DNA of 64,000 nt from Hyphomicrobiales bacterium (GTDB lineage Bacteria > Pseudomonadota > Alphaproteobacteria > Rhizobiales > Rhizobiaceae): the NCBI GenBank assembly GCA_021775415.1, contig JAJFHV010000010.1:124001-188000 (forward strand), given 5' to 3'. This document shows positions 1 to 6,926 of the stretch, in pieces. Numbering within the stretch: position 1 is the first letter of the stretch; the number at the start of each line of letters is the position of its first letter. The notes below the pieces were generated by a model. It was not told the DNA's origin and did no database searches. It was given only the letters and a program-made list of their open reading frames with translations. The position numbers were made by a program, and so were the translations under genes.

Positions 1-441
1 TTCTTCGACAACCTCACGCTCAAGTCCAATGATGGCAGCCATTGCTCCCTCACCTGGAGGAACTGCCTCCTGCATGGCGTTGCCCCTGATCCTCAGCAAT
101 CTGGCTGTATCGGACAGGGAGAAAGTACCTGCCGCACAAAGTGCCGAATATTCGCCCAGTGAATGGCCTGCAACAAAAGCTGCTTTTTGTGAAAGCGAAA
201 ATCCACTTGCCTCAAGTGCCCGAAGTGCTGCTATGGACACCGCCATAAGGGCAGGCTGGGCATTTGCTGTGAGAGTCAATGTTTCCTCCGGGCCATCCCA
301 GATTATTGACGACAGACTTTCACCAAGCGCCTCGTCGACCTCTTCAAATACCGCCTTTGCCGCCGGAAATGCATCGCGCAGCGATTTTCCCATTCCAACT
401 ACTTGGCTGCCCTGTCCGGGAAATGTGATTGCCAGCGTCAT
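1..441 (-). CDS. fabD: Malonyl-CoA:ACP transacylase (partial, N-terminal part)
   Basis: Transfers malonate from CoA to acyl carrier protein in the cytoplasm, giving the extender unit for fatty acid synthesis. The 147 visible codons read from an ATG at 441, preceded by an AGAGGGG ribosome binding site. They show the FabD N-terminal FPGQGSQ motif at residues 6-12 and the nucleophile elbow GHSLGEYS around residue 93, whose serine carries the malonyl group. The gene runs off the left edge, so the C-terminal catalytic histidine is not visible. It is divergent from radC-luxR-luxI. Family knowledge: this pathway also supplies the acyl-ACP used by LuxI-type synthases, which makes the neighbourhood notable. 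Confidence 0.95.
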   Translation of the reverse strand, partial: MTLAITFPGQGSQVVGMGKSLRDAFPAAKAVFEEVDEALGESLSSIIWDGPEETLTLTANAQPALMAVSIAALRALEASGFSLSQKAAFVAGHSLGEYSALCAAGTFSLSDTARLLRIRGNAMQEAVPPGEGAMAAIIGLEREVVEE

Positions 442-530
442 TGTAGACCCCTCTTTGTTAGCAACGCTGCGTTTAGGGGGGTAATGGGTTTCATGTCAAG
501 ATGCACGCCAACCAGCTTGCGCCGGGAAAA

Positions 531-562
531 CCAAGAAATTGGTTATAATTCCAATTTCTTGG
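531..562. repeat. Perfect 12-bp inverted repeat between fabD and radC
   Basis: The arms CCAAGAAATTGG (531-542) and CCAATTTCTTGG (551-562) are exact reverse complements separated by 8 bp. The spacer contains TATAAT at 544-549. The repeat lies about 90 bp upstream of both fabD and radC, and no T-run follows it on either strand, so an operator is more likely than a terminator. Which regulator binds is unknown. Confidence 0.6.
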
Positions 563-572
563 GAATGCGGGT

Positions 573-604
573 TCCCACGTTTGAAATAGAGTTGCCCCGT
601 GGGA
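573..604. repeat. 7-bp inverted repeat in the radC leader
   Basis: TCCCACG (573-579) pairs with CGTGGGA (598-604) across an 18-nt loop. It sits between the 12-bp dyad and the 18-bp dyad, and it shares base 604 with the latter, so the two cannot both form fully as RNA stems. Its function is unknown. Confidence 0.4.
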
Positions 605-621
605 CGGCACATTTGTGCCGT
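604..621. promoter_or_regulatory. 18-bp dyad, candidate LuxR-type binding site
   Basis: The arms ACGGCACA (604-611) and TGTGCCGT (614-621) are perfect reverse complements around a 2-bp centre. Binding sites of LuxR/TraR proteins are typically 18-20 bp dyads of this kind. The site lies 27 bp before the radC start, in front of radC-luxR. Assignment to the LuxR encoded here is inference. The same bases could instead form a hairpin in the radC leader. Confidence 0.4.
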
Positions 622-648
622 TGGTTAAAGCGTGTTGAGTAAAACGAT

Positions 649-1377
649 ATGAAACATCAGAGCCATTTCGCGTTCTCGAACGCCAACGACAATTTGTCTG
701 GTTTTTCTGATGATCACTTAATACAGGCAATTATCTCGAAAGTTGCTCCTGACGGCGAATGTCAAAAAATCACCAAGTCATTGCTGTCCCAATTCGGAGA
801 CATCCGCTCATTACTCAGCGCACCCTGCTCTGAAATAATGAGGAGAACCAAGGCATCGAAACCCGTTGCTGAGGAACTCAAACGTACACATGAATTATTG
901 CGGGCCATTGCGCATGCCAAAATTACCAGGCGGCCATTGCTGGATGATTTTGAAAGTGTACTGGATTTCTGCCAAATTCTTCTCGCTGGTGAACGCCGCG
1001 AGCAGTTTCACACACTTTTGCTTGATAAATCATTTCATCTCATTGCGCATGAATGCCTACAAATTGGCACAGTCGATCACGTAGCGGTGTATCCTCGCGA
1101 ATTGATGGCGCGAGTCCTGCATAGCGCGGCGTGCAAAATCATCCTCATTCATAATCATCCCAGCGGAAATGCCCTACCAAGCAAGGCCGACCGAGAAATG
1201 ACAAGGCTGCTGCAGGAAGTTGGGAAATTCTTTGGCATATCAATTGTTGATCATATCATTGTCGGGGCAATGGGGAGTTTCAGTTTTCGAGAACAGGGAC
1301 TGATTGCCCAGCCCGCCAAAACAGCTAATTTTCGTGATGATGTATCAAGTGCGTTCTCTGAAAATCATCAATCATGA
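649..1377 (+). CDS. radC: RadC-family JAB/MPN domain protein
   Basis: A 242-residue member of the UPF0758/RadC family, whose biochemical role is unsettled despite the historical DNA-repair name. Residues about 15-85 form the helical N-terminal region. Residues about 105-228 form the JAB/MPN metalloprotease-like domain, including HNHPSGNALPSKAD, which supplies the two histidines and the aspartate of the zinc site. The N-terminal part is more divergent than in typical alphaproteobacterial RadC. The stop is 10 bp before the luxR start on the same strand, so the two are probably co-transcribed. The ribosome binding site is weak. It could be an accessory RadC paralogue that travels with the quorum-sensing pair rather than the core copy. 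Confidence 0.8.
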   Translation: MKHQSHFAFSNANDNLSGFSDDHLIQAIISKVAPDGECQKITKSLLSQFGDIRSLLSAPCSEIMRRTKASKPVAEELKRTHELLRAIAHAKITRRPLLDDFESVLDFCQILLAGERREQFHTLLLDKSFHLIAHECLQIGTVDHVAVYPRELMARVLHSAACKIILIHNHPSGNALPSKADREMTRLLQEVGKFFGISIVDHIIVGAMGSFSFREQGLIAQPAKTANFRDDVSSAFSENHQS

Positions 1378-1387
1378 GGTTTCGGTT

Positions 1388-2122
1388 ATGCACAACATCA
1401 AGGTTTTCCCATCCTTTGAATCTCCACCAAATGCCAGTGAAGAAGATAAAAAATTCCTGAGCGAGTTACGACGGCTCAAGCTCGCCAATCTTGCACTTTA
1501 TGTAAATTTTTCGTTGATCGACTATCGGAGAGACAATCCGGATACCACTCATTTTCTGACGTACCCGATGACTTGGATTACCGAATATGTGCGACACCAA
1601 TACAACGATATCGATCCGTTACTGCGCATGGATTACCGACAGTTGTCTTACGCTGACTGGATGGACCTGCAACTTGAACCGCGGGTTCAGGAAATGTTTT
1701 ACAAATTTCAACAATTCGGGCTGGGCATCAATGGCCTGACTGTGGTCAATAATATGGGTAACAAGAAATTCGGCATTCTTGGCATGACATTTGATGTGGC
1801 CGAATCCGAGTGGTCTGAATTCAAAGCCGCAAACATGGAGACTTATCGCTTCCAGATCGATCAATTGTGTGACCGCTATATTGAAATTTACCATGGCAAG
1901 CCGCAAGACATCCACAAGATCACACCAAGAGAAGCAGAATGCCTCTATTGGGTGGCGATTGGACAGACAGATGACCAGATCGCCAATACTCTGAACATCG
2001 GCAAATGGACGGTAGTCACCCACATTAAAAACGCGAAACTCAAGCTTGGTTCCCCCAACAGGGCAGCCGCTGTAGCCGTTGCCATTTCAACCGGAATTAT
2101 CGATATTAGAAGAGCCGGATGA
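1388..2122 (+). CDS. LuxR-family autoinducer-binding transcriptional regulator
   Basis: A 244-residue regulator predicted to bind an acyl-homoserine lactone and control transcription. The N-terminal autoinducer-binding domain (about 25-165) carries residues matching the TraR ligand pocket with constant spacing: W63, Y67, D76, P77 and W91. The C-terminal LuxR helix-turn-helix (about 180-244) starts at ITPREAECLYW and includes the IGQTDDQIA turn. The ATG at 1388 was chosen because TGAGGT lies just upstream and it begins after the radC stop; an in-frame extension into radC is unlikely. A luxI-type gene follows 112 bp downstream, so this is a cognate pair rather than an orphan LuxR. The ligand acyl chain cannot be read from sequence. 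Confidence 0.93.
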   Translation: MHNIKVFPSFESPPNASEEDKKFLSELRRLKLANLALYVNFSLIDYRRDNPDTTHFLTYPMTWITEYVRHQYNDIDPLLRMDYRQLSYADWMDLQLEPRVQEMFYKFQQFGLGINGLTVVNNMGNKKFGILGMTFDVAESEWSEFKAANMETYRFQIDQLCDRYIEIYHGKPQDIHKITPREAECLYWVAIGQTDDQIANTLNIGKWTVVTHIKNAKLKLGSPNRAAAVAVAISTGIIDIRRAG

Positions 2123-2152
2123 CAGAATAAATCAAGTATTACGGTTAAGCTG

Positions 2153-2180
2153 CAAGTTTTACTTCTATTTGTAAATCTTG
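2153..2180. repeat. Imperfect dyad between luxR and luxI
   Basis: CAAGTTTTAC (2153-2162) and GTAAATCTTG (2171-2180) are reverse complements with one mismatch across an 8-bp spacer. The dyad lies 54 bp before the luxI start, where an operator could sit. It does not resemble the 604-621 dyad, so if both are real they probably bind different proteins. Confidence 0.3.
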
Positions 2181-2234
2181 GGTGCTAAGCAGATTCTTGC
2201 CAAGTGGGATAACTGACGACCAATACTGTGGGGT

Positions 2235-2870
2235 ATGGGTGTGATTATCTACATTGAGCAATGCGACCGCGCGCGCAATCGTGAAAAGATTCATCAATAT
2301 TTGCAACTCAGGAAGCGGATTTTCTGCGACCGATACGAATGGGTGCAAGCCCATTCAGACGGAACAGAATCTGATGAACTTGATGACACTTATGGAGTTG
2401 TCATCCTCTACCTTGACCCGGGGACAGAAAAAGTAATCGGTGGTGTTCGACTGGTGCCAACCACCGGCCCGACACTGGTGCACAGTGTTTGGTCAGAAAT
2501 GTTGCCGCACCCGGAAGACTTCCGCTCACCACACATCTGGGAAGCAACCCGATTTTGCGTTGATGAAACAAGCAACATTTGGCGAAAGAGAAATTTCGTA
2601 AATCGCGTGACGCTCGCCCTGTCTGTAGCGATTATCGACTTTAGTCACGCCAATGACATTAGTCATATCATTGGAGTTTGCGAAAAGAAGTTTTTCGACA
2701 TGAGCAGTTCCTATGGTGCTGAAGCTGAAATTCTTTCCATCAGAATCGACCAATCGGGTACTCAAATCTGCTGTGGTGTCTGGCCAAGTGGAGAGGCAAT
2801 ACGAAACACCCTTTTATGGGCTCGCCCGTTTATCGGTGGAGCGCAGCCGATAAAGGTCAAGGCTGCTTAA
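2235..2870 (+). CDS. LuxI-family acyl-homoserine-lactone synthase
   Basis: Makes an N-acyl-homoserine lactone signal from S-adenosylmethionine and an acyl donor, usually acyl-ACP. The 211-residue protein retains the invariant LuxI residues at an exact +2 offset: R26, F30, W36, D47, D50, R72, E103 and R106 (in WEATRF); W86 stands where LuxI has F84. All catalytic positions are therefore intact. The start at 2235 has a poor ribosome binding site (GGGG too close); the GTG at 2241, six bases later, is an alternative. The gene follows luxR by 112 bp. Its last 14 bp overlap the end of the convergent hydrolase. The signal's chain length is not predictable here. Confidence 0.93.
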   Translation: MGVIIYIEQCDRARNREKIHQYLQLRKRIFCDRYEWVQAHSDGTESDELDDTYGVVILYLDPGTEKVIGGVRLVPTTGPTLVHSVWSEMLPHPEDFRSPHIWEATRFCVDETSNIWRKRNFVNRVTLALSVAIIDFSHANDISHIIGVCEKKFFDMSSSYGAEAEILSIRIDQSGTQICCGVWPSGEAIRNTLLWARPFIGGAQPIKVKAA

Positions 2871-3816
2871 ACGACGCTATCCAATTCAAGGCAGCACGCC
2901 AGTCTATCATCCGCACCGGGGTTCCGTGCTTGCCTGTGTCAAACAGCGTGAAACGAGCGGGATATCCGGGGTAGGCTTCGCGCAGAGCTTGATAGAAGCG
3001 GTATGTATCCTTCCAGGAGTAAACCGAATCGATACTGCCATGAGCAAAATAAATGGGCGCCTTTGTTTTTGGCGCCCTGACTGTGCCATCGCTCAAATAG
3101 TCAGGGTCGCTAAATCCACCCATAATGACATATCCGTCAATCATTGCCGAAGCGGCTGGATCTTTTGCAAGACGCCAACACAAAAACGTCCCCATTGAAC
3201 CGCAGGCAATCACCATTGAACCACTCGTCAGCTGCCGATAATGCGCAATCAGAGCGGCCACATCTCTTTTGCCGTCTTCCTCAAAATCCGAGAAATCAGT
3301 GCTGATATAGATACCATTGTTGCGATACATCAGGTTTTTCACCCGATTGAAATTTCCGCCAAACCGGTCATCGTCAAACCCAAGATGGCGGCTGCCATCG
3401 CGGCCGTGAAGAAAGATTACCGTCATTGAAGCATTGCCAGCTAGTTGTCCGACAGCGAAATGCGTTATCTGCCGTCCGTTTGCAGGAAGAACAAGGTCTT
3501 GCTCATGCCGTTTTGGCTTTGAGGAAACATAAAAACCCTTGACTTTGCGAACAGGCATCTCGTCGCGTTTGTTGATGTCACGCAGCACATCGTAGGGCAC
3601 CCGAAGAAAATCTCCGCCATCACCAAGCTCAAGTGGCTTGCGATATTTGAATAATCGATCTTTGTGTGGCTTGAGTTCAAATGCATGCAAATTGCCAATC
3701 AAAACCCCTGTGACAAGCAAGGATGTAACGACGCGTAATACTGTTAACACACTGATAAACAACAATATTCCAACACCCAATTGTTTTACAATCCACACAT
3801 CACCATGTGCTACCAT
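2857..3816 (-). CDS. Alpha/beta hydrolase with N-terminal membrane segment
   Basis: A serine hydrolase of unknown substrate, about 319 residues from the ATG at 3816. A hydrophobic stretch near residues 12-40 suggests a membrane anchor or signal. The hydrolase core contains the oxyanion region IFLHGRDGS, the nucleophile elbow ACGSMGTF, an acid candidate in HGSIDSVYSW, and a C-terminal KHGTP that can supply the histidine. The start is uncertain: the frame stays open to a TTG at 3963. It is convergent with luxI and overlaps it by 14 bp. That position invites the idea of an enzyme acting on the signal, but nothing in the sequence proves this. Confidence 0.75.
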   Translation of the reverse strand: MVAHGDVWIVKQLGVGILLFISVLTVLRVVTSLLVTGVLIGNLHAFELKPHKDRLFKYRKPLELGDGGDFLRVPYDVLRDINKRDEMPVRKVKGFYVSSKPKRHEQDLVLPANGRQITHFAVGQLAGNASMTVIFLHGRDGSRHLGFDDDRFGGNFNRVKNLMYRNNGIYISTDFSDFEEDGKRDVAALIAHYRQLTSGSMVIACGSMGTFLCWRLAKDPAASAMIDGYVIMGGFSDPDYLSDGTVRAPKTKAPIYFAHGSIDSVYSWKDTYRFYQALREAYPGYPARFTLFDTGKHGTPVRMIDWRAALNWIASFKQP

Positions 3817-4066
3817 AACCCAGCCATCCAGCAATCCAAATACACCGGTAAATCGCCCTAATCTTCGCTTGCATTGTACATGAAACCAACTATAACCCGC
3901 GCAGTTGGTATCAGACTGATTTGCCGGAGGCTGAACGAAGGCAGTATGACCCCACAAGGTCAAACTGACGGGATTAAGATACCCGGTCCTTCTGTGTTTC
4001 CGCTCTCGACCGTCTCAAGGCGCCTTTCCATCCGGTTATTCGGTAATTGTGAACGGCGGCGTGAAG

Positions 4067-4080
4067 GCTTTGCGCAAAGC
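4067..4080. repeat. 14-bp perfect palindrome in the rpsF leader
   Basis: GCTTTGCGCAAAGC is fully self-complementary and ends 27 bp before the rpsF start. As RNA it can form a 5-bp stem with a GCGC loop. Family knowledge: rpsF leaders in many bacteria carry a structure bound by the S6:S18 complex. Whether this palindrome belongs to such a structure is not established. Confidence 0.3.
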
Positions 4081-4107
4081 ACCTGATTTAAAATAGGAAA
4101 GGCAAAC

Positions 4108-4593
4108 ATGTCCCTTTATGAGCACACATTCCTGGCACGCCAGGATATTTCCGGTCAGCAGGCCGATGCACTTGTCGATCACTTCAAGGCTGTACTTGAA
4201 GAAAATGGCGGCAGTGTCGGAAAAATCGAAAACTGGGGTCTTCGGACTGCAGCATACCGCATCAATAAAAACCGCAAGGCGCATTATCTCCATTTGAATG
4301 TGGATGCTCCGGCAGCAGCGCTTGCGGAAATGGAACGTCAGATGCGTATCCATGAAGACATTTTGCGGTATCTCACCATTCGCGTTGAAGCGCATGAAGA
4401 CGAGCCTTCTGCGATGATGAAGAAAAGTGATCGTGATGACCGCCGCGGCGGCCGTGATGATCGCGGACCACGCAAATCATTTGACCGGGACGACCGTCCG
4501 CCTCGCGCCGCGAAACCGGAAGCAGCAGACGAAGCGCCAAAAGCGGATGAAGCCGATGCAGGCTCCGATAAAACTACCGATAGCGAGGAATAA
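4108..4593 (+). CDS. rpsF: 30S ribosomal protein bS6
   Basis: Binds 16S rRNA with bS18 in the platform of the small subunit. The first ~100 residues are a normal bS6 fold, from [14 protein letters not shown] to the [13 protein letters not shown] end. Residues ~105-161 form a charged tail: an Arg/Asp-rich repeat-like part ([12 protein letters not shown]) followed by an acidic Ala/Glu/Asp end. At 161 residues it is longer than the roughly 95-135 of many bacteria; such tails are common in this order. The ATG has a clear AGGAAAGG ribosome binding site. rpsR follows after 2 bp. Confidence 0.98.
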   Translation: MSLYEHTFLARQDISGQQADALVDHFKAVLEENGGSVGKIENWGLRTAAYRINKNRKAHYLHLNVDAPAAALAEMERQMRIHEDILRYLTIRVEAHEDEPSAMMKKSDRDDRRGGRDDRGPRKSFDRDDRPPRAAKPEAADEAPKADEADAGSDKTTDSEE

Positions 4594-4595
4594 TC

Positions 4596-4844
4596 ATGGC
4601 TATTGAATCAACTTCGGGTGGACGCCGCCCATTTCACCGTCGCCGCAAGTCGTGCCCGTTTGCTGGATCAAATGCTCCTGTAATCGACTATAAGGACATC
4701 CGGCTTCTTCAACGTTACATTTCAGAACGCGGCAAAATCGTGCCTTCACGCATTACCGCCGTCAGCCAGAAAAAACAGCGCGAACTTGCCCAGGCAATCA
4801 AACGTGCACGCTTTCTTGGCCTGTTGCCTTACCTAATCAGCTAA
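4596..4844 (+). CDS. rpsR: 30S ribosomal protein bS18
   Basis: Small-subunit protein that pairs with bS6 on 16S rRNA. The 82 residues include the typical core [19 protein letters not shown] and the C-terminal [11 protein letters not shown] signature. The N-terminal segment is rich in Arg and Pro, as in other alphaproteobacteria. The start two bases after the rpsF stop, behind GAGGAA, indicates translational coupling within the rpsF-rpsR-DUF2232-rplI operon. Confidence 0.98.
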   Translation: MAIESTSGGRRPFHRRRKSCPFAGSNAPVIDYKDIRLLQRYISERGKIVPSRITAVSQKKQRELAQAIKRARFLGLLPYLIS

Positions 4845-4862
4845 GGTTTAGTGAAATTTGTT

Positions 4863-4886
4863 GGTGAGGCCGGTAGCTGCCTCACC
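4863..4886 (+). other. 8-bp hairpin after rpsR
   Basis: GGTGAGGC (4863-4870) pairs perfectly with GCCTCACC (4879-4886) around an 8-nt loop. No T-run follows, so it is not a standard terminator. It may act as an RNA processing or stability element that adjusts expression between rpsR and the DUF2232 gene. Confidence 0.4.
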
Positions 4887-4979
4887 GATATATCCGGCTC
4901 CTGGAGTGAGCCAAAAAAGAAACCAAGTTGGGGCCATTTTCAGTTTGTCCCCTAACTGTCATGCGGACAGGACAGCGAT

Positions 4980-5930
4980 ATGAACTCGAAGACGCTATTG
5001 ATTGCAGTTGTAGCCGGGATTGCCTCGGCGGTGATGGCTATTGCAGCAGCGGGTCTTGGAGTTGCCGGTGTGCCGCTGTTTTTGGCGGCTTCTCTGCCAA
5101 TTTATTTTTCGGCGCTCTCTTGGGGCACTATAGCGGGCATGGCTGCATCTATCGTAGCAATTATCGTTGCTTCCACACTGGTTGGGCCCCAGGCAGCAAT
5201 CATTGTTGGCCTCGCCCACACCATTCCAGCATCTATTCTCGGCCATCAGGCCAATCTTGCACAACCTTCAGAAAACGGTGGTGGGATGGTTTGGTATCCA
5301 GTCTCGAACTTGCTGTTTAATTTGACCATACTTATTGCCATTGGGCTGGTGATTGCTGGATTTCTCATCGGCTACAGTGAAGTATCTCTGACGCCAGCGA
5401 TGAGCGAGGCGTTAAAAGAGGTATTCCGTCTGAACCCACCGCCGGTGCCATTAAGTGACGCGGAAATCGAGGCAGCTGCCCGAAAATCATTCAGCATACT
5501 ACCCTTCATTTTTTCCGGTATCTGGCTTGTGGTACATGTCCTGAATTGCCATGTCGCGGGTATGATTTCGAGAGCGTCAGGCTTTCTGCCCAGGCCAGCA
5601 GATGACATTCCACTCAATGCTGGTCTTCCAAAATATTCACTTGCAGTCTTTCTCGTAGCCTTGATGCTCTCAGTTTTGCTGAGCGGCGTTGCACAACAAA
5701 TTGCAGCGACATTTGCCGGAGCCCTAATGATGGCATTCGCGCTCGTCGGACTTGCTGCATTTCATTTGCGCCTGCGTGGAAATTCAGGCGGTCTCCCGAT
5801 CTTGGTTCTTAGCTATTTGCTGATCGTGGTGTTTTATTTCCCGCTGATCCTGTTTGCGGTCGGCGGCATTATGCGTGTTTCAACCAACAACTCGAAAAAC
5901 TTGCCAATCGGCAAACCAGATTCAGAATGA
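4980..5930 (+). CDS. DUF2232 multi-pass membrane protein
   Basis: A 316-residue integral membrane protein with about eight hydrophobic segments spread from residue 5 to 300. The only sizeable soluble stretch lies around residues 135-175, where there is a proline-rich RLNPPPVPL and a short charged helix. Family knowledge: DUF2232 proteins of unknown function are regularly encoded between rpsR and rplI in this order, as here. The ATG at 4980 follows an AGGACAG ribosome binding site. rplI starts 13 bp downstream, so it is part of the ribosomal operon. No biochemical function can be assigned. Confidence 0.85.
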   Translation: MNSKTLLIAVVAGIASAVMAIAAAGLGVAGVPLFLAASLPIYFSALSWGTIAGMAASIVAIIVASTLVGPQAAIIVGLAHTIPASILGHQANLAQPSENGGGMVWYPVSNLLFNLTILIAIGLVIAGFLIGYSEVSLTPAMSEALKEVFRLNPPPVPLSDAEIEAAARKSFSILPFIFSGIWLVVHVLNCHVAGMISRASGFLPRPADDIPLNAGLPKYSLAVFLVALMLSVLLSGVAQQIAATFAGALMMAFALVGLAAFHLRLRGNSGGLPILVLSYLLIVVFYFPLILFAVGGIMRVSTNNSKNLPIGKPDSE

Positions 5931-5943
5931 AAGGAACTTAGGT

Positions 5944-6648
5944 ATGGAAGTAATTTTATTGGAGCGTATCGCCAAACTTGGGCAGATGGGGGATACGGTA
6001 AATGTCAAATCCGGCTATGCTCGTAACTATTTGTTGCCTCAGGGAAAAGCTCTGCGCGCAAATCGGGAAAGCCTTGCAAAATTCGAGGGTCAGCGTGTGG
6101 AACTTGAAGCCCGCAACCTTGAACGCAAAACCGAGGCGGAGAAGGTCAAGGACAAACTGGACGGCAGCACATATATCGTGATCCGTTCTGCGGGTCAGAC
6201 TGGCCAGCTATATGGATCGGTTTCCCCACGCGACATTGCGACCTCGCTTGAGGAAAACGGCTTCAAGGTTGTTCGAAGCCAGGTCAATCTCACAGCTCCA
6301 ATCAAGGTGATAGGGCTGCATACCCTGATAATAGCCCTTCACCCGGAAGTAGAAGCCAATGTTACGGTCAACGTCGCCCGCTCGGAAGATGAAGCTGAAC
6401 TCCAGGCAGCCGGCAAGGATCTGACTGGACGTGGTGATCACGAAGTGGACGAACCGGAAGAAGAAAGTGTGGATCTTACCGAGGTCTTTGAAAATCCGGA
6501 TGAGGTTGAACTCAGCGATGATGAACCGGTTGAAGAAACGGAAGAAGATGCTGCTACAGATGGTTCGGATGAAGTTGGAGACACCGCTGAACCGGAGGAA
6601 GAAACCAGCGAAGAGGACGCGTCAGAGGAAGAGGCTCCAAAAGAATAA
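5944..6648 (+). CDS. rplI: 50S ribosomal protein bL9 with long acidic tail
   Basis: Binds 23S rRNA at the base of the L1 stalk. The start at 5944 gives [16 protein letters not shown], the canonical bL9 N-terminus, with GNVK-like loop residues and the [13 protein letters not shown] motif at about 28-40. The two-domain core ends near residue 150. Residues ~155-234 are an extreme acidic extension dominated by Glu and Asp with few hydrophobics, making the protein 234 residues against about 149 in E. coli. Similar but usually shorter tails occur in related bacteria. A strong terminator follows at 6675. Confidence 0.97.
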   Translation: MEVILLERIAKLGQMGDTVNVKSGYARNYLLPQGKALRANRESLAKFEGQRVELEARNLERKTEAEKVKDKLDGSTYIVIRSAGQTGQLYGSVSPRDIATSLEENGFKVVRSQVNLTAPIKVIGLHTLIIALHPEVEANVTVNVARSEDEAELQAAGKDLTGRGDHEVDEPEEESVDLTEVFENPDEVELSDDEPVEETEEDAATDGSDEVGDTAEPEEETSEEDASEEEAPKE

Positions 6649-6674
6649 TAGTTTCAGCTACATAAAAATCTCCC

Positions 6675-6704
6675 AAAGGGCGCATCTTGTATGCGCCCTT
6701 TTTT
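6675..6704 (+). terminator. Rho-independent terminator of the rpsF-rplI operon
   Basis: An 11-bp perfect stem, AAAGGGCGCAT (6675-6685) with ATGCGCCCTTT (6691-6701), 5-nt loop CTTGT, ends in six T residues (6699-6704). It lies 27 bp after the rplI stop and separates the ribosomal operon from dnaB. Confidence 0.93.
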
Positions 6705-6926
6705 GTTGGACCACCCCGCCTTTCAGTCGTGCTTCAAGCCTGCGAATCACCTATGATTGTCAAGCTCAGTATTGGTTGCCTTCCACAAATTTGGGCGCAG
6801 CCTTGTATAGATGTGAATTGTGGTGAGTGTGTCAAAAAGACAGTTTACCCGAGTGACTGGGTGCCCCTTACTGATCTACGGGCTGAATACGCTACCTGAC
6901 AAATTTTTTTAGATGGAGTTAGACAA

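Noticed and set aside
544-549. TATAAT as a definite -10 promoter element
   Set aside because: No acceptable -35 sequence lies 16-18 bp upstream on either strand; kept only as part of the inverted-repeat description.
403-730. Open frames across the fabD-radC gap on both strands
   Set aside because: They overlap the inverted repeats and the genes on either side, and lack a ribosome binding site or conserved features.
6687-6899. 70-codon frame between the rplI terminator and dnaB
   Set aside because: It begins inside the terminator stem, has no ribosome binding site and shows no protein-like features; the region is more likely the dnaB promoter.
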